A DNA stretch of 64,000 bases. Source: Buxus sempervirens (lineage: Eukaryota; Streptophyta; Magnoliopsida; Buxales; Buxaceae). The translations under genes were made by a program, and so were the position numbers. The stretch covers positions 34,465,949-34,529,948 of the forward strand of contig OX387182.1 in assembly GCA_947561395.2 (NCBI GenBank). The letters run 5' to 3'. Positions within the stretch are counted from its first letter, which is position 1. Each line of letters opens with the position of its first letter. A model generated the notes under the pieces. The model was not told the DNA's origin, did not search any database, and worked only from the letters and a program-made list of their open reading frames with translations. Shown piece after piece: positions 10,523 to 20,864 of this stretch.

Positions 10523-11929
10523 ATGAATCCCGCCGAGGCCCCAATTCCATCATCATCACAGCAAAGGGCCAAAGAACAACCGGCCATAACGGATCCAAGC
10601 CCACAGGCGGCCATGATACATTCCACAGGAATTCGAATGCCAAAAATCCCACAGGGGCAACCACCTCAGCTAGCACCCGGGGCAGGGCATCCGCCGCCAC
10701 AAGACGCTCCAATTCCTATCCCTCCTCCACAGCAAGAGCCGTTTGTGCCTATCCAACTGAGACAGGAAGAGCTAGACTGGAATAGGGCACGGGAAGCCCG
10801 GCTGGAGGAAAGATTGGCAGCAATCAAAGAGGATCACATGCTGCAACTGGCGGCAATAAAGGAAGATAGCAGGGCACAGATGGCCGCCATACGTGAGGAC
10901 CTTTTGAAGCAGCTTCAACCAAGCACTGTTCGGAATGAGGCTACGCTAGAAAGTCTTTGCTTCTTCTCGGATATCCAGTTCCCAGCCAAGTTCAGATGCC
11001 CTGAACTGCACCAGTTCGACGGCACAGGCTGCCCATTGAACCACTTGCAATCCTATGTTGGCGACATGTGCCAATATGCGAAGGACGAGAAGATTATGGT
11101 TCAATTCTTCCAAAGATCTCTAACTGGGGCAGCATACGCTTGGTTCTTAAGTCTGGATAAGCAGAAGGTTAAGGCATGGAATGACCTCGCCGCCGCGTTC
11201 ATTCAGTGGTACCACTTAAATAGCCAAGTGGTTCGGACCAGGACTGAACTGCAGAGACTCTCAAAGAGAAACTGCGAATTTGTGAGAGACTATGCTAAGA
11301 GGTGGATGGAACTGGCAAACGTGGTGCAACCCCCTCTTATCAAACAAGACTGGACTCCCCTGTTCATATCCTCGTTGGGGCAACCATACTTTACAATGCT
11401 ATGGAGACAGTGCACTACAAGCTTCACTGACCTAATCATGGGAGCAGAAAGAATTGAAGATGCGATTAAAATGGAGAAGCTCGGAGGCCCCATGACGAGT
11501 TTGTTGCATGGAACAATCTCAAGTGGCATAAGGCAAGAGAACGACGACGACGCAAGTGCAGTCAATCGTGTACAGCCTTCTGCGCCGTTTCACATCCCTT
11601 CCTCAAAAAGCGTGAGCTTCCACTCCAACAACAATGCTCTGTCTCGCCTCAGGGGGCATCTCACCAAAGAGGAAAGAAAGAACCGGGAGTTCACTCCGCT
11701 TCCGTACACGCTGGCTGAGTTGTTACCAACTCTCCTGAGAGAAGGACACCTGCAACTGGCAACGCCGAATCCTAAGGCATCAAAAATGAAGGGCTATGAT
11801 CCAAGCAAGAGTTGTGAGTACCACATGGGAGCACAAGGCCACGATACTGATGGATGTTGGGGCCTTCGGCATGCGGTCCAAGATCTTCTTGAAGCTGGGG
11901 AACTCAAAATTGATCCTCTATGGGATTAA
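10523..11929 (+). CDS. gag: E2 Gag, first module
   Basis: A 468-residue open frame starting MNPAEAPIP. The first ~95 residues are Pro/Gln-rich, then comes a charged helix with repeats of AAIKED (about 95-130). The Gag core follows: LCFFSDIQFPAKF, LHQFDGTGCPLNHL, FFQRSLTGAAYAWFLSLDK and AAFIQWYHLNSQVV (about 145-240). A C-terminal FTPLPYTLAELLPTLLREG block and a knuckle-like CEYHMGAQGHDTDGC (C-x2-H-x5-H-x4-C, about 430-445) end the protein. The order matches E3 Gag. No stop interrupts it, although the homologous part of E1 is full of stops. It would form the particle shell and bind element RNA. Confidence 0.85.
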   Translation: MNPAEAPIPSSSQQRAKEQPAITDPSPQAAMIHSTGIRMPKIPQGQPPQLAPGAGHPPPQDAPIPIPPPQQEPFVPIQLRQEELDWNRAREARLEERLAAIKEDHMLQLAAIKEDSRAQMAAIREDLLKQLQPSTVRNEATLESLCFFSDIQFPAKFRCPELHQFDGTGCPLNHLQSYVGDMCQYAKDEKIMVQFFQRSLTGAAYAWFLSLDKQKVKAWNDLAAAFIQWYHLNSQVVRTRTELQRLSKRNCEFVRDYAKRWMELANVVQPPLIKQDWTPLFISSLGQPYFTMLWRQCTTSFTDLIMGAERIEDAIKMEKLGGPMTSLLHGTISSGIRQENDDDASAVNRVQPSAPFHIPSSKSVSFHSNNNALSRLRGHLTKEERKNREFTPLPYTLAELLPTLLREGHLQLATPNPKASKMKGYDPSKSCEYHMGAQGHDTDGCWGLRHAVQDLLEAGELKIDPLWD

Positions 11930-12056
11930 AAAAAAAAAGAAAAAGAGAGAAAAAGAAGAAAGAAAAAAAAATCATCATGCATCTTGTTATTTTACTTTAG
12001 GTACTTTGATTTCTAATGTTTGTTTCTCCTGGCAGGAACTCCCTTCAACAATTAGC

Positions 12057-12818
12057 ATGGACCATACCTCCAGGGAAAATCATGATGTAGCCCAGCAAAT
12101 AACCAGCATAGTGGCCTCTTTACAGAGCCTACTACGGACAATAACAATCAAGGAAGAAACGATGAACAAATGCTGGGAAGCGTTAGGAGAAGAAAATTTT
12201 GAGCTGCGATCCCGAGTAAGGGTCCTTGAAGAAGAGATCAAAAGCATGAAGGGAAAGATACCCCTGAGCAGACAAGAAGTGAGCCTTCTGCCCACATTCG
12301 CAGATGGTCGGATGCAGAGGGAAAAAGGAAAAGCCGTCGCGGCAAATGGTCTACACCTCACAAAGAAGCTGAATGTCTACCGTGGCGAGGGGCAGCATGA
12401 CAAACTGATGGATCATTTGGAGGGTCCCCCAAGGAGAACAAAAGAAGAAATGGAGGCTAGAATGAGGAGGGTTTTTACCCCACTACCATATACACCGGCG
12501 GAGTTACTACCGACGCTGTTGAAGGAGGGGTATGTGCAGATTAAGCCCCCGAACCCTCGGTTGGTTAATGCCAGAAGCTACAATGCCGCAGAACGGTGCG
12601 AGTACCATTCTTGTGCTCTAGGGCACCATACAAGCCGGTGTTGGGATCTGCGGCACGACATTCAAGATCTGATTGATCAAGGATTCTTGAAGGAACTTCT
12701 TGAGGAGCCAGGGTCCATTGAAGGACGAGACATCTCTGACATGTTAGCGCAGATTCAGACATCCGAACCAGCCATGTTCCCGCAAGAAGGAGAAGATGAT
12801 GACAAGGAAAGCACTTAA
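12057..12818 (+). CDS. E2 second Gag module: coiled coil plus Gag C-terminal domain
   Basis: The ATG at 12057 lies 21 nt after an acceptor-like TTTGTTTCTCCTGGCAG ending at 12035. The 253-residue product has a predicted coiled coil (about residues 15-65, ENFELRSRVRVLEEEIKSM). A second copy of the Gag C-terminal block follows: RRTKEEMEARMRRVFTPLPY, LPTLLKEGYVQIKPPNPRL and the knuckle-like CEYHSCALGHHTSRC. This copy is closer to E1, E3 and E4 Gag than to the first E2 module, so it may have come from a relative. The frame is open back to 11796, overlapping the first module by 134 nt in the +1 frame, so a spliced or frameshifted fusion is possible but unproven. Confidence 0.72.
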   Translation: MDHTSRENHDVAQQITSIVASLQSLLRTITIKEETMNKCWEALGEENFELRSRVRVLEEEIKSMKGKIPLSRQEVSLLPTFADGRMQREKGKAVAANGLHLTKKLNVYRGEGQHDKLMDHLEGPPRRTKEEMEARMRRVFTPLPYTPAELLPTLLKEGYVQIKPPNPRLVNARSYNAAERCEYHSCALGHHTSRCWDLRHDIQDLIDQGFLKELLEEPGSIEGRDISDMLAQIQTSEPAMFPQEGEDDDKEST

Positions 12819-14959
12819 AGGCTTCCTCCCATGGCATGCAACTAAATTCCAAGAACGCCAATTACCTTGGCCACCCTTTTTGCATAGTTTGATGTTTTGT
12901 TTTGCTTATTCTTTCTTTTCATTTAAATTCTGAACTTGATAGCATGTTTCTTCTTGCAAGCCTATAAAATCTTTTGGGAAATCATTGAAGTGTTGGACCA
13001 CACCAAGGCATGACCGTAATTTCGGGACAAACCTGAACAATGAAATTGGACAAATGAAATGTGCTAAACGGCACAAACTCTAAGTCTCGACATAGCCAAG
13101 GGTTCCCCCGCCAGCACTGCATTTGAACCCTACCATGCCAAACACAAGGGGCAAGTTGTGATATGAGAAAAAAAAAGAAAAAGAAAAGAAAGGACAAGGT
13201 GCCCCATACCAGTCGAAGGTCACTGACATGATCCAGGATCAATGATCTCAATGAAGTGATGAGAGGCCATTTTTTGGCTAAGATACTTCAAATAAATTCC
13301 GCTAGTTAAACGTGTTGAGCTTGATCGTCTCATTTCTAACCCACGTTATGTCTAGCCACCCCAAACTGGGGTAAAGTCAAAAAAGCAAACAAAAAAAATG
13401 ATGAACAAAGAAGAAAAATGGTTCTCGAGCCAGTTAATCATGCAAAAGTAATTAAGTATTACATTCTCGGCAAAAGGATGAAAGGCCATCCTTGATCTTC
13501 TCCAAAAATCATCTGACACGAGATGAGACCCTTGCAAAACACTTTGAGCCTAACAATTCCTTCATTAAACCTACCATGTCTTGTCTTCAAAACTGGGGCA
13601 TAAAGCTTCGTGCAGTCGAAGACACAAAAAGGATGAAGGTGAAGATAGGGCAAAGCACCCTAAGAACAATGGGGAGAACCCCAGAAAGCAAGAATTCGAA
13701 GAAAGGACCGGGGCAATCCCTCGAAGGAAAATAAATGAAAAGAAAAAAGCCGGGGCAAACCCCGAAAGCAAGAATCAAGAATTGGGGCAAAAGACCAAAG
13801 AAAGAATGGAAAGGAAGAGAAAAACAAAGGTGGAAGAAAGAGAAAGGAACAAAAAATCAAAGTGGGACACAAAGTTGGGGGAGCCGAAGATGAAGTAAGC
13901 CCTAACAAGGAAAGTAGACAGGACATGGCTTTTAACCCATGCGTCAATTTCGAGCCTTCATATCATTTCTTCTGGACCTTTGAGCCCAGCCTACATTTCG
14001 TCCTACTATGAAGTCCTTTCTTATTACAGAGAATGTAACATTGAATCTTGGACGAACTGGCAATGACAGAACCAAAAAAAAAATAAAAATTGAGAAGAAC
14101 TTTGGCTAGACATAATGGTTACCCATAGAGTGGAGATATATAGGGTGTGAGCCTGTTTATCCTTCATTACTAAACATTGGAACCAAAGCCTACATTTCGT
14201 CCTAATGATAAGTCCTCTCTGATCATTGTGTCATGATCCATGGAAATTGTCAGGGCCCTCGGACTGGGGCAAGGCACCTAACCCGAATGAGGGAGCCAAT
14301 GAGAAAAACATTCCACAACCCCTAACCAAGGGTGGGAAAATGAAAAAAGAGAGAGATCAAGGAAAAGCCGGGGCAGGGCAGTGCCAAAGAAACCCCCTGA
14401 ACCAAAACAATCCCCTTCGTTCCTACATGGGGCATGCTATTTGAAGGCAAAAAATGTTGAGACCCTTACAGGGGGTGCCAGAAGGCATAACTTCCTAAGT
14501 CTAAATGAGAGTGTCAGCTAACTGACCCCAAAGATTACTGGCCCTGCCAATGGACCCACCTGAGAGGGAAAAATCCAAACACTTGAGGAATTCCCAAGAG
14601 ATTTTAATCAAAGAAAAATTGCTTAAGCTTGCATATAATTTTGAAAAAATAAATTCCAATTGACTGAATTCCACATGAATTTTCCAGGTACCAACCAAGA
14701 CCTGAAATAGACAGACAAAGGCATCACAGCGTATCTCACACGTTGGATGGAGAAAAGAATCGTCACCATGTATTCTCACATAGGGGACGCAGAAAGAGTC
14801 ATCACAGTGTATTCACATACTGGTTGACCAAGTTTGTGAAGCCAAAGCCACCGGCGAATAAGTCAGAGGTTGGTGGAGGCAACTTTGAATGCAATCAAGA
14901 AAGAAAAAGAAATAACCAAGTTAGAATAAGTAATGGACGAAGACAGAATGGAGCAAAGA
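12819..14959 (+). other. E2 3' UTR, first part; no pol present
   Basis: A+G-rich and non-coding. GAGAGGCCAT and CTAGTTAAAC near 13262-13305 match the sequence that follows integrase in E1 (24866-24925) and E3 (59530-59600), so pol appears to have been lost between gag and the post-pol region. CCTACATTTCGTCCTA occurs at 13990-14005 and 14189-14204 and is shared with the E1 and E3 3' UTRs. Lysine-rich frames at 13490-13900 show no similarity to other element proteins and I do not call them. Confidence 0.7.
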
Positions 14960-16290
14960 GCCTCCAAGAATTGAAGAATTAAGGAGCAAGGCGTCTCCCC
15001 AAAAATTGAATTGAAGATAGAATGGAGCAAAAAGCCTCCAAGAGTGAAGAATTAAGGAGCAAGGTGCCTCCCAACTCTAACAGAGCAAGAAGACTCCAAA
15101 ATTTAAAGACAGAATGGAGCAAGGTGCCTCCAAAAATTTAAAGACAGCAGGAGCAAGGTGTCTCCCAACCTTAAGGAGCAAGAAGCCTCCAACATTTGAA
15201 GATAGAATGGAGCAAAGAAGACTCCAAAATTTAAAGACAGAATGGAGCAAGGTGCCTCCAAAAATTTAAAGACAGCAGGAGCAAGGTGTCTCCCAACCTT
15301 AAGGAGCAAGAAGCCCCCAAAATTTGAAGATAGAATGGAGCAAAGAAGCCTCCAAAATTTGAAGACAGAAGGAGCAAGGTGCCTCCTAACCCTAATGGAG
15401 CAAGAAGCCTCCAAAATTTGAAGACAGAGGGAGCAAGGTGCCTCCCAACCAGAATGGAGCAAGAAGCCTCCAAAAATTAAAGGTAGCTGGAGCAAGGTGT
15501 CTCCCAACTAGGGAGAGCAAGGCGTCTCTCAAGACTGAAAGGGCAAGGCGTCCCTGGAGCAAGGCGACTCCAAAACTAAATGGAGCAAGGCGACTCCCAA
15601 CCACCGAGAGCAAGGCGTCTCTCAAAACCGAAAGGGCAAGGCCTCCCTGGAGCAAGGTGTCTCCCAAAACTAATGGAGCAAGGTGTCTCCCAACTACAGA
15701 GAGCAAGGCGTCTCTCAAGACTGAAAGGGCAAGGCATCCCTGGAGCAAGGCGACTCCAAAACTAATGGAGCAAGGTGACTCCCAACCACCGAGAGCAAGG
15801 CGTCTCTCAAAACCGAAAGGGCAAGGCGTCCCTGGAGCAAGGTGTCTCCCAACCACAGAGAGCAAGGCGTCTCTCAAGACTGAAAGGGCAAGGCGTCCCT
15901 GGAGCAAGGTGTCTCCCAACTATGGAGAGCAAGGCATCTCTCAAGACTGAAAGGGCAAGGTGTCCCTGGAGCAAGGTGTCTCCCAAAACTAATGGAGCAA
16001 GGTGTCTCCCAACCACAGAGAGCAAGACGTCTCTCAAGATTGAAAGGGCAAGGCGTCCCCGGGGCAAGACGTCTCTCACCCTTTGAAATACTAAGGAGCA
16101 AGGCGTCCCCCACCATTTGAATGACACGGAAATGTGTCCCTAAGGAGCAAGGCAACTCCGACTCTTGAAATCCCTAAGGAGCAAGGCACCTCCCACATCT
16201 AAATAACACAGGAATGTGTCCTCAAGGAGTAAAGCATCTTCCAATGCTGAAGGACACGGAGTCCCCAGAGCAAAGTGTCTCCACCAAGCC
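14960..16290 (+). repeat. Large 3' stem-loop array with near-constant CAAGGYGN loop
   Basis: Several dozen short units of the form stem-CAAGGYGN-stem separated by A-rich linkers. Stems include GGAG/CTCC (GGAGCAAGGTGTCTCC), GAGAG/CTCTC (GAGAGCAAGGCGTCTCTC) and AGGG/CCCT (AGGGCAAGGCGTCCCT). Near 16120-16220 variant units such as GACACGGAAATGTGTC keep pairing with a new loop. Open frames on both strands merely read the repeat. Paired stem changes around a fixed loop indicate a structured, possibly protein-binding RNA array. Confidence 0.85.
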
Positions 16291-16985
16291 AAACAAGTTG
16301 TTCCCATTGCTGGAAATGATAGAGAATCAAGACATGAAGAAGAAGGCAAAATGAAGATATCATTGGGCAAGATGGGCCTTTTGTAATTTTTGATTTCACA
16401 CTTTTGTAAATAGAATAGAGCAGGTGTGCGGGCTCCCTTGAGGCACTGGACAGCGCTGGAAGCACCTCCTCACCAACAGCAGCTCCTCCTCCGCTCATCC
16501 CTCCTCTTTTCTCCATTCAGTCCACATCCTAACCCAACCCTTGGCCATCAAATCCTTAAAATAAAATAAAATAAAATAAAATAAAAAAGAAAGAAAAAAA
16601 ATGCAAGCAAGCTTCAAGTAAAAGACACAAAGTGGATCAAAATTCTGAAGTCATCTAAAAGCTTCAATGGAACAAACAAGAAGAAAAGAATATTGTCAAG
16701 TGTCTGGCATCAACGCCGAAACAGGTTGGCGAGCTCAAGTCCAATCTAATCTCTTTCAAACTTAAATTAAATGCTGAAGAGTTGCCTTACAAAAACCCAA
16801 AAGCAAAGGGTAAGGAAACTCTGAGGCAGGAAGTGACGCCACATCATTGGCCGCTTCCCTCTCAAAATTAAAACTTCAAAGGACTAAGCTCGTCGACCAT
16901 GTCGACAGAAATGCCAAGCGCAAAAACGAGATTCTTTTTCTCTTTGCCGTTCATCCGCAAGGTGACTCCGGCAAAGAGGGGCAGC
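16291..16985 (+). other. E2 conserved pre-LTR block and polypurine tract
   Basis: No gene. CATCAACGCCGAAACAGG near 16708, AGGAAGTGACGCCACATCAT near 16828 and AGCTCGTCGACCATGTCGAC near 16888 are shared with E1 (37065-37270) and, less closely, E3 (60960-61150). The tract CAAAGAGGGGCAGC at 16972-16985 directly precedes the 3' LTR and would prime plus-strand DNA synthesis. Confidence 0.82.
16556..16590 (+). repeat. (AAAAT)n microsatellite
   Basis: About six AAAAT-type units in the E2 3' UTR. Confidence 0.85.
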
Positions 16986-17110
16986 TGCAAGCACCTCATT
17001 TTTGCACTCCCTGAAAAACCATAAATACAAACCCTGGACAGAAAGTCAAACCCTAAGGGGGGAAAAGTTGACTTTTTGATCAAGTGAAATTTGGCCGCCT
17101 CGCTTTATAT

Positions 17111-17404
17111 CATTGGATAGAGAATCTCGACACAGTTCCAACGCAACTGAGTTTGCAGGAATCGGGGTCCGGATGACGGATCTGCGGACGATCAAACTTG
17201 AGCAGAGCCAAAAGTTGACTTTCTACGAAAATCTGATCCAGAGGCCTACCCCAAGGTCATTGGATAGAGAATCTCGACACGGTTCCAACGCAACTGAGTT
17301 TGCAGGAATCGGGGTCCGGATGAAGGTTCTGCGGGCGGTCAAACTTGAGCAGAGCCAAAAGTTGACTTTCTGCTAAAATCCGATCCAGAGACCTACCCCC
17401 AGGT
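17111..17404 (+). repeat. 147-bp tandem repeat, two copies plus a degenerate third
   Basis: Units start at 17111 and 17258, with a degenerate unit from 17405. They are homologous to the five-copy array of the 5' LTR. Confidence 0.92.
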
Positions 17405-17520
17405 CAGGGGATAGAGGGCTCCGACACGATTCTAACGCAACTAAGTTTGCCCAGATCGGAGCCCGGATGAAGGAAATATGAGCTGACGAAATTCCCGAGC
17501 AGCAAAACCGGCAATCTGCG

Positions 17521-17833
17521 CACGTGGCAAAAAGCTGCACACGTGGCGAGTTGCGCAGGAAAATATCTCGGGGATCAAATCTGTAAATATCCAAATATAC
17601 AAAATATCCCAGGGACTAAATCTGTAAAAATCCGAGAATATCGGATTAAATTGAAAATGGCCAGGGACTAAATCTGAAAATTTCATATTTTCCGACCGAC
17701 GAGCGGCCGCATTTAATGATTTTTCATCATATGGTCGCTCGAGCGGACGTGGCAAGTGGGCATGCGCTCAGTTCAAGTTGAGCAGATCCCCTTTTTTAGG
17801 TGAGCGGATCCCCTTTTTCCTCGCCTATATAAG
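17521..17833 (+). promoter_or_regulatory. E2 3' LTR promoter: two G-boxes and TATA box
   Basis: CACGTGGC occurs at 17521-17528 and 17540-17547, and TATATAAG at 17826-17833. Confidence 0.68.
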
Positions 17834-18959
17834 TCGCGCGACTTTTCGCGCAAATAGGTTGGATCATTTTAGGGTTCGAAAAAAAAGGTTTAAGGTTGGA
17901 GGATTTTCTGGTTGGCTTCTGGTTTATGTTGGCTCGCCCCCCTCTTCCTTCTTCCCTCACTCACCCGAACCTCTTCTCTTGATACGGCCTTGACTTCCTA
18001 GCACCCCAAACACCCCACCTGCCATTCTCAACCCCTTCCCCTTTGTCTTCTCCACTGTCGCACGAAGCCCCAAAAAAAAAGGGAGGTTGCTGTTGAGGAT
18101 TCGAAGGAGGACCCAGCTACTGCCCGTGTCTCCACCTAGCACCAGTGCTCGAGCACTCTCAGGTATTACTCTTTACTACCTTTTATTCCTCATATATGAA
18201 AGTGGAGTTTTTCTAAGCAAGTTACTGGATGTGTTTTTTTTCTCTTGTTATAAACCTGTTTAAATGCTTCGGTGGCATGAATCCGTCCCCTATCCCACTT
18301 CATGAAGACTACCAGGTAAAGAGAGGATTAGGTGTCGGTTTCATAAAAGTGAGAGTTAGTCCATCCTAGTCCCCTTGTGGTTCGGATCACTGTTTTTTTT
18401 TTGTTGTTATATTGGTATGATTTGAAGGAGGAGAATGTTCCTCCCTTCCCCAGCTAATGTATCCCTGTAAACCCCCCTTCGACTTCCCTTATTCTGATGT
18501 TTTAGTGTGCCTGCTCGGAGGTCCAGTCGGGTGGAGGAAAGTGCATCTAGTGTTTGCATGTTGTTTTTTTATTTATTTTATGTTGCTGGACTTGCTAACA
18601 TGTTCCTCCAACCCCCTGCCGTATGTGTTTGTTCCTTGTTGTGTCCTTGTAACCATGCTCCCATCACCCCATTACCTGTCTATAGTTAGGTCTGTGTTGT
18701 TTTGTGATAATCGGGTTTGGTTTTCTTTTTTTTAGTGATATGGAGTTGTGTCTTTAAGCAGGTTAGATTAATTCCAATACAAGTTTAAGTGTCTTCTGGG
18801 GAGTGGTTGAAGCCCTGGGAGGGCTTACAGAGTTTAAAAACCAGTTACAGAGCTTAAAAACCATTAAAAATGGAGTTCGGGCAAAAAACCCAGAATATCA
18901 GGTTTCGAAGGGGTATGCGCCGAGCTTTGCGAGCTCAGCGCACCCAAAATTAAGTGGGC

Positions 18960-19200
18960 AGATCGTTTTTTTGGCATCCGCCGAGCTTGCGCCCACTTCC
19001 CTTTTTGGATGCGCTCAGCTCGCGCTCACTTAATTTTTGGATGCGCTCAGCTCGCGCTCACTTAAATTTGGATGCGCTCAGCTCGCGCTCACTTAATTTT
19101 TGGATGCGCTCAGCTCGCGCTCACTTAAATTTGGATGCGCTCAGCTCGCGCTCACTTAAATTTGGATGCGCTTAGCTCGCGCCCACTTCATTTTTTTGGT
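18960..19200 (+). repeat. Array of about 30 bp in E2 3' LTR
   Basis: About six units containing GATGCGCTCAGCTCGCGC, more than in the 5' LTR copy. Confidence 0.85.
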
Positions 19201-19214
19201 GCGCCCACTTCGTC

Positions 19215-19760
19215 TTTCCTTGAAAAATCCCGAAAATGCCCTTTACCTTTAAAAAAATCCCGAAAATGCCCTTTACCTTGAAAAATCCCGAAAATGCCCT
19301 TTACCTTAAAAAAATCCCGAAAATGCCCTTTACCTTAAAAAATCCTGAAATGCCCTTTACCTTAAAAAAAAATCCCGAAAATGCCCTTTACCTTAAAAAA
19401 TCCCGAAAATGCCCTTTACCTTAAAAAAATCCCGAAAATGCCCTTTACCTTCAAAAAAAATCCCGAAAATGCCCTTTACCTTAAAAAAATCCCGAAATTG
19501 CCCTTTCCCTTAAAAAATCTCGAGAATGCCCTTGACCTTAAAAAAAATCCCGAAAATGCCCTTTACCTTAAAAAAATCCCGAAAATGCCCTTTACCTTAA
19601 AAAATCCCGAAAATGCCCTTTAGCTTGAAAAACTCCCGAAAATGCCCATTACCTTAAAAAAATCCCGAAAATGCCCTTTACCTTAAAATAAATCCCGAAA
19701 ATGCCTTTTACCTTAAAAAAATCCCGAAAATGCCCTTTACCTTAAAAAATCCCGAAAAAT
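19215..19760 (+). repeat. A-rich 27-30-bp array in E2 3' LTR
   Basis: About twenty units with CCCGAAAATGCCCTTTACC, homologous to 6440-7020. Confidence 0.92.
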
Positions 19761-20859
19761 CCCTCCCCTTGGACCCAGTATAATGAGACAGTCTCTCCTT
19801 GATTAATATCAATTTTGATATGTTTCTGTGATGTATATTTTGTAACTTTTGCTAGACATGGGTGGCATTCCTAAATCAAGCCAAATGAGCCAAAAGGGTT
19901 TTCGGGTCACCCGGGAACCCAATGTAGGACTTGGACCCCCGGTCCAACTTGATTTCCAGTGGGCCTTCCAACAGGGCCCACCCGGCCCAATAAACACAAT
20001 GAAAGGTATGCATGCAACTTAATCAAGATAAGTAAAATTAACTGATCAAACCGGGCGGGCCAAACCTAAGGCGGTCCACCTGAACTAGATTAGTGAATTG
20101 ATGCATGAAATGCGTGGTTTGGCCGAGACCAAGGGCAAGGGCCTACCGGGCCCGCCAAAGCCCACCAACCGAACCAAGGAAGGGTGCAAACCCTAACTTC
20201 TGGTAACTTGGGCTTGCAAGCCCAGATTTGGACTACGGGCCCCAAGCCCAGTGTCCAACTCACTTTGGCAGATTAAAAAGATAAATCCAATAAAACTACT
20301 CGGCCACCAGGTGGGCCCACCTAAGGGGCCCACAAACCAATCCGGCCCACCTTTGCATGGAAAACACTTAAACTTCAAATCTGAACCTAAAGTAAAATCA
20401 ATTGAACTAACCAAAGCCCAAAGGGCCTCTCAGGCTAGACTGAGGCCCACAAGGGTACATGGGCTTGCCTAAAGCCCACCAAGGACACCATGGGCCTTCC
20501 AACGGGGCCCACCCAACCAGACTTAGAGCACTTAATTAATCAAGATAAAAGCAATTAAAGGGACCCACACCACTCAGGTGGTCCCACCAGACTCAACCAA
20601 GCTGCATATCGATTTAGGAAACGGATGAGACCAAAGTAAGCTGACTCAAACCAGGATAAACCTAAGGGACCCATCACCCGACGGGGTGGACCGGGGTGTC
20701 TATGGACTTCCCCGGACCGCAACCGAGACCCTACTTAGAATCTCAAAGCCGCAGACCAAAAGCCCTAATAGACAAGGTTAGGCACCCAGGTGTCCGCCTG
20801 CACCCCGTCAGGCGGTGGCGACTCCGAATTTCCCGTGTCGCGTTTCCCACATGCGCACA

Positions 20860-20864
20860 CATGG
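20860..20864. repeat. E2 target-site duplication, right copy (CATGG)
   Basis: Matches 3871-3875. E1 coding sequence resumes immediately after it. Confidence 0.95.

Larger units (their letters stand above)
3876..20859 (+). mobile_element. E2: gag-only non-autonomous LTR element of the Tat/Ogre group
   Basis: A 17.0-kb element with LTRs of 4237 and 3874 bp, TG...CA ends, a 5-bp target duplication, a primer site at 8116 and a polypurine tract at 16972-16985. The internal region holds two Gag-type ORFs and no protease, RT, RNase H or integrase in any frame. LTR, leader and pre-polypurine sequences match E1 and E3, which makes it a deletion derivative or parasite of that group. The layout resembles the gag-only TR-GAG class known from plants. 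Its Gag ORFs are open, while the E1 host copy is badly decayed. Confidence 0.92.
16986..20859 (+). repeat. E2 3' LTR
   Basis: Begins TGCAAGCACCTC right after the polypurine tract and ends GCGCACA before the target duplication. Same order of parts as 3876-8112. Differences are scattered substitutions and repeat copy number: two instead of five full 147-bp units, two G-boxes instead of one, and an expanded 30-bp array. Confidence 0.93.

Noticed and set aside
11814..12035. Intron joining the two E2 Gag modules (GTGAGTA at 11814 to CAG at 12035)
   Set aside because: The predicted junction creates a TGA codon in the Gag frame, so this pair would not give a fusion.
13490..13898. Lysine-rich ORFs in the E2 3' UTR
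   Set aside because: Purine-rich low complexity, open in several frames, no similarity to known element proteins.
15438..15950. Long open frames on both strands in the CAAGGYGN array
   Set aside because: They translate the repeat in several frames at once and match no element protein.
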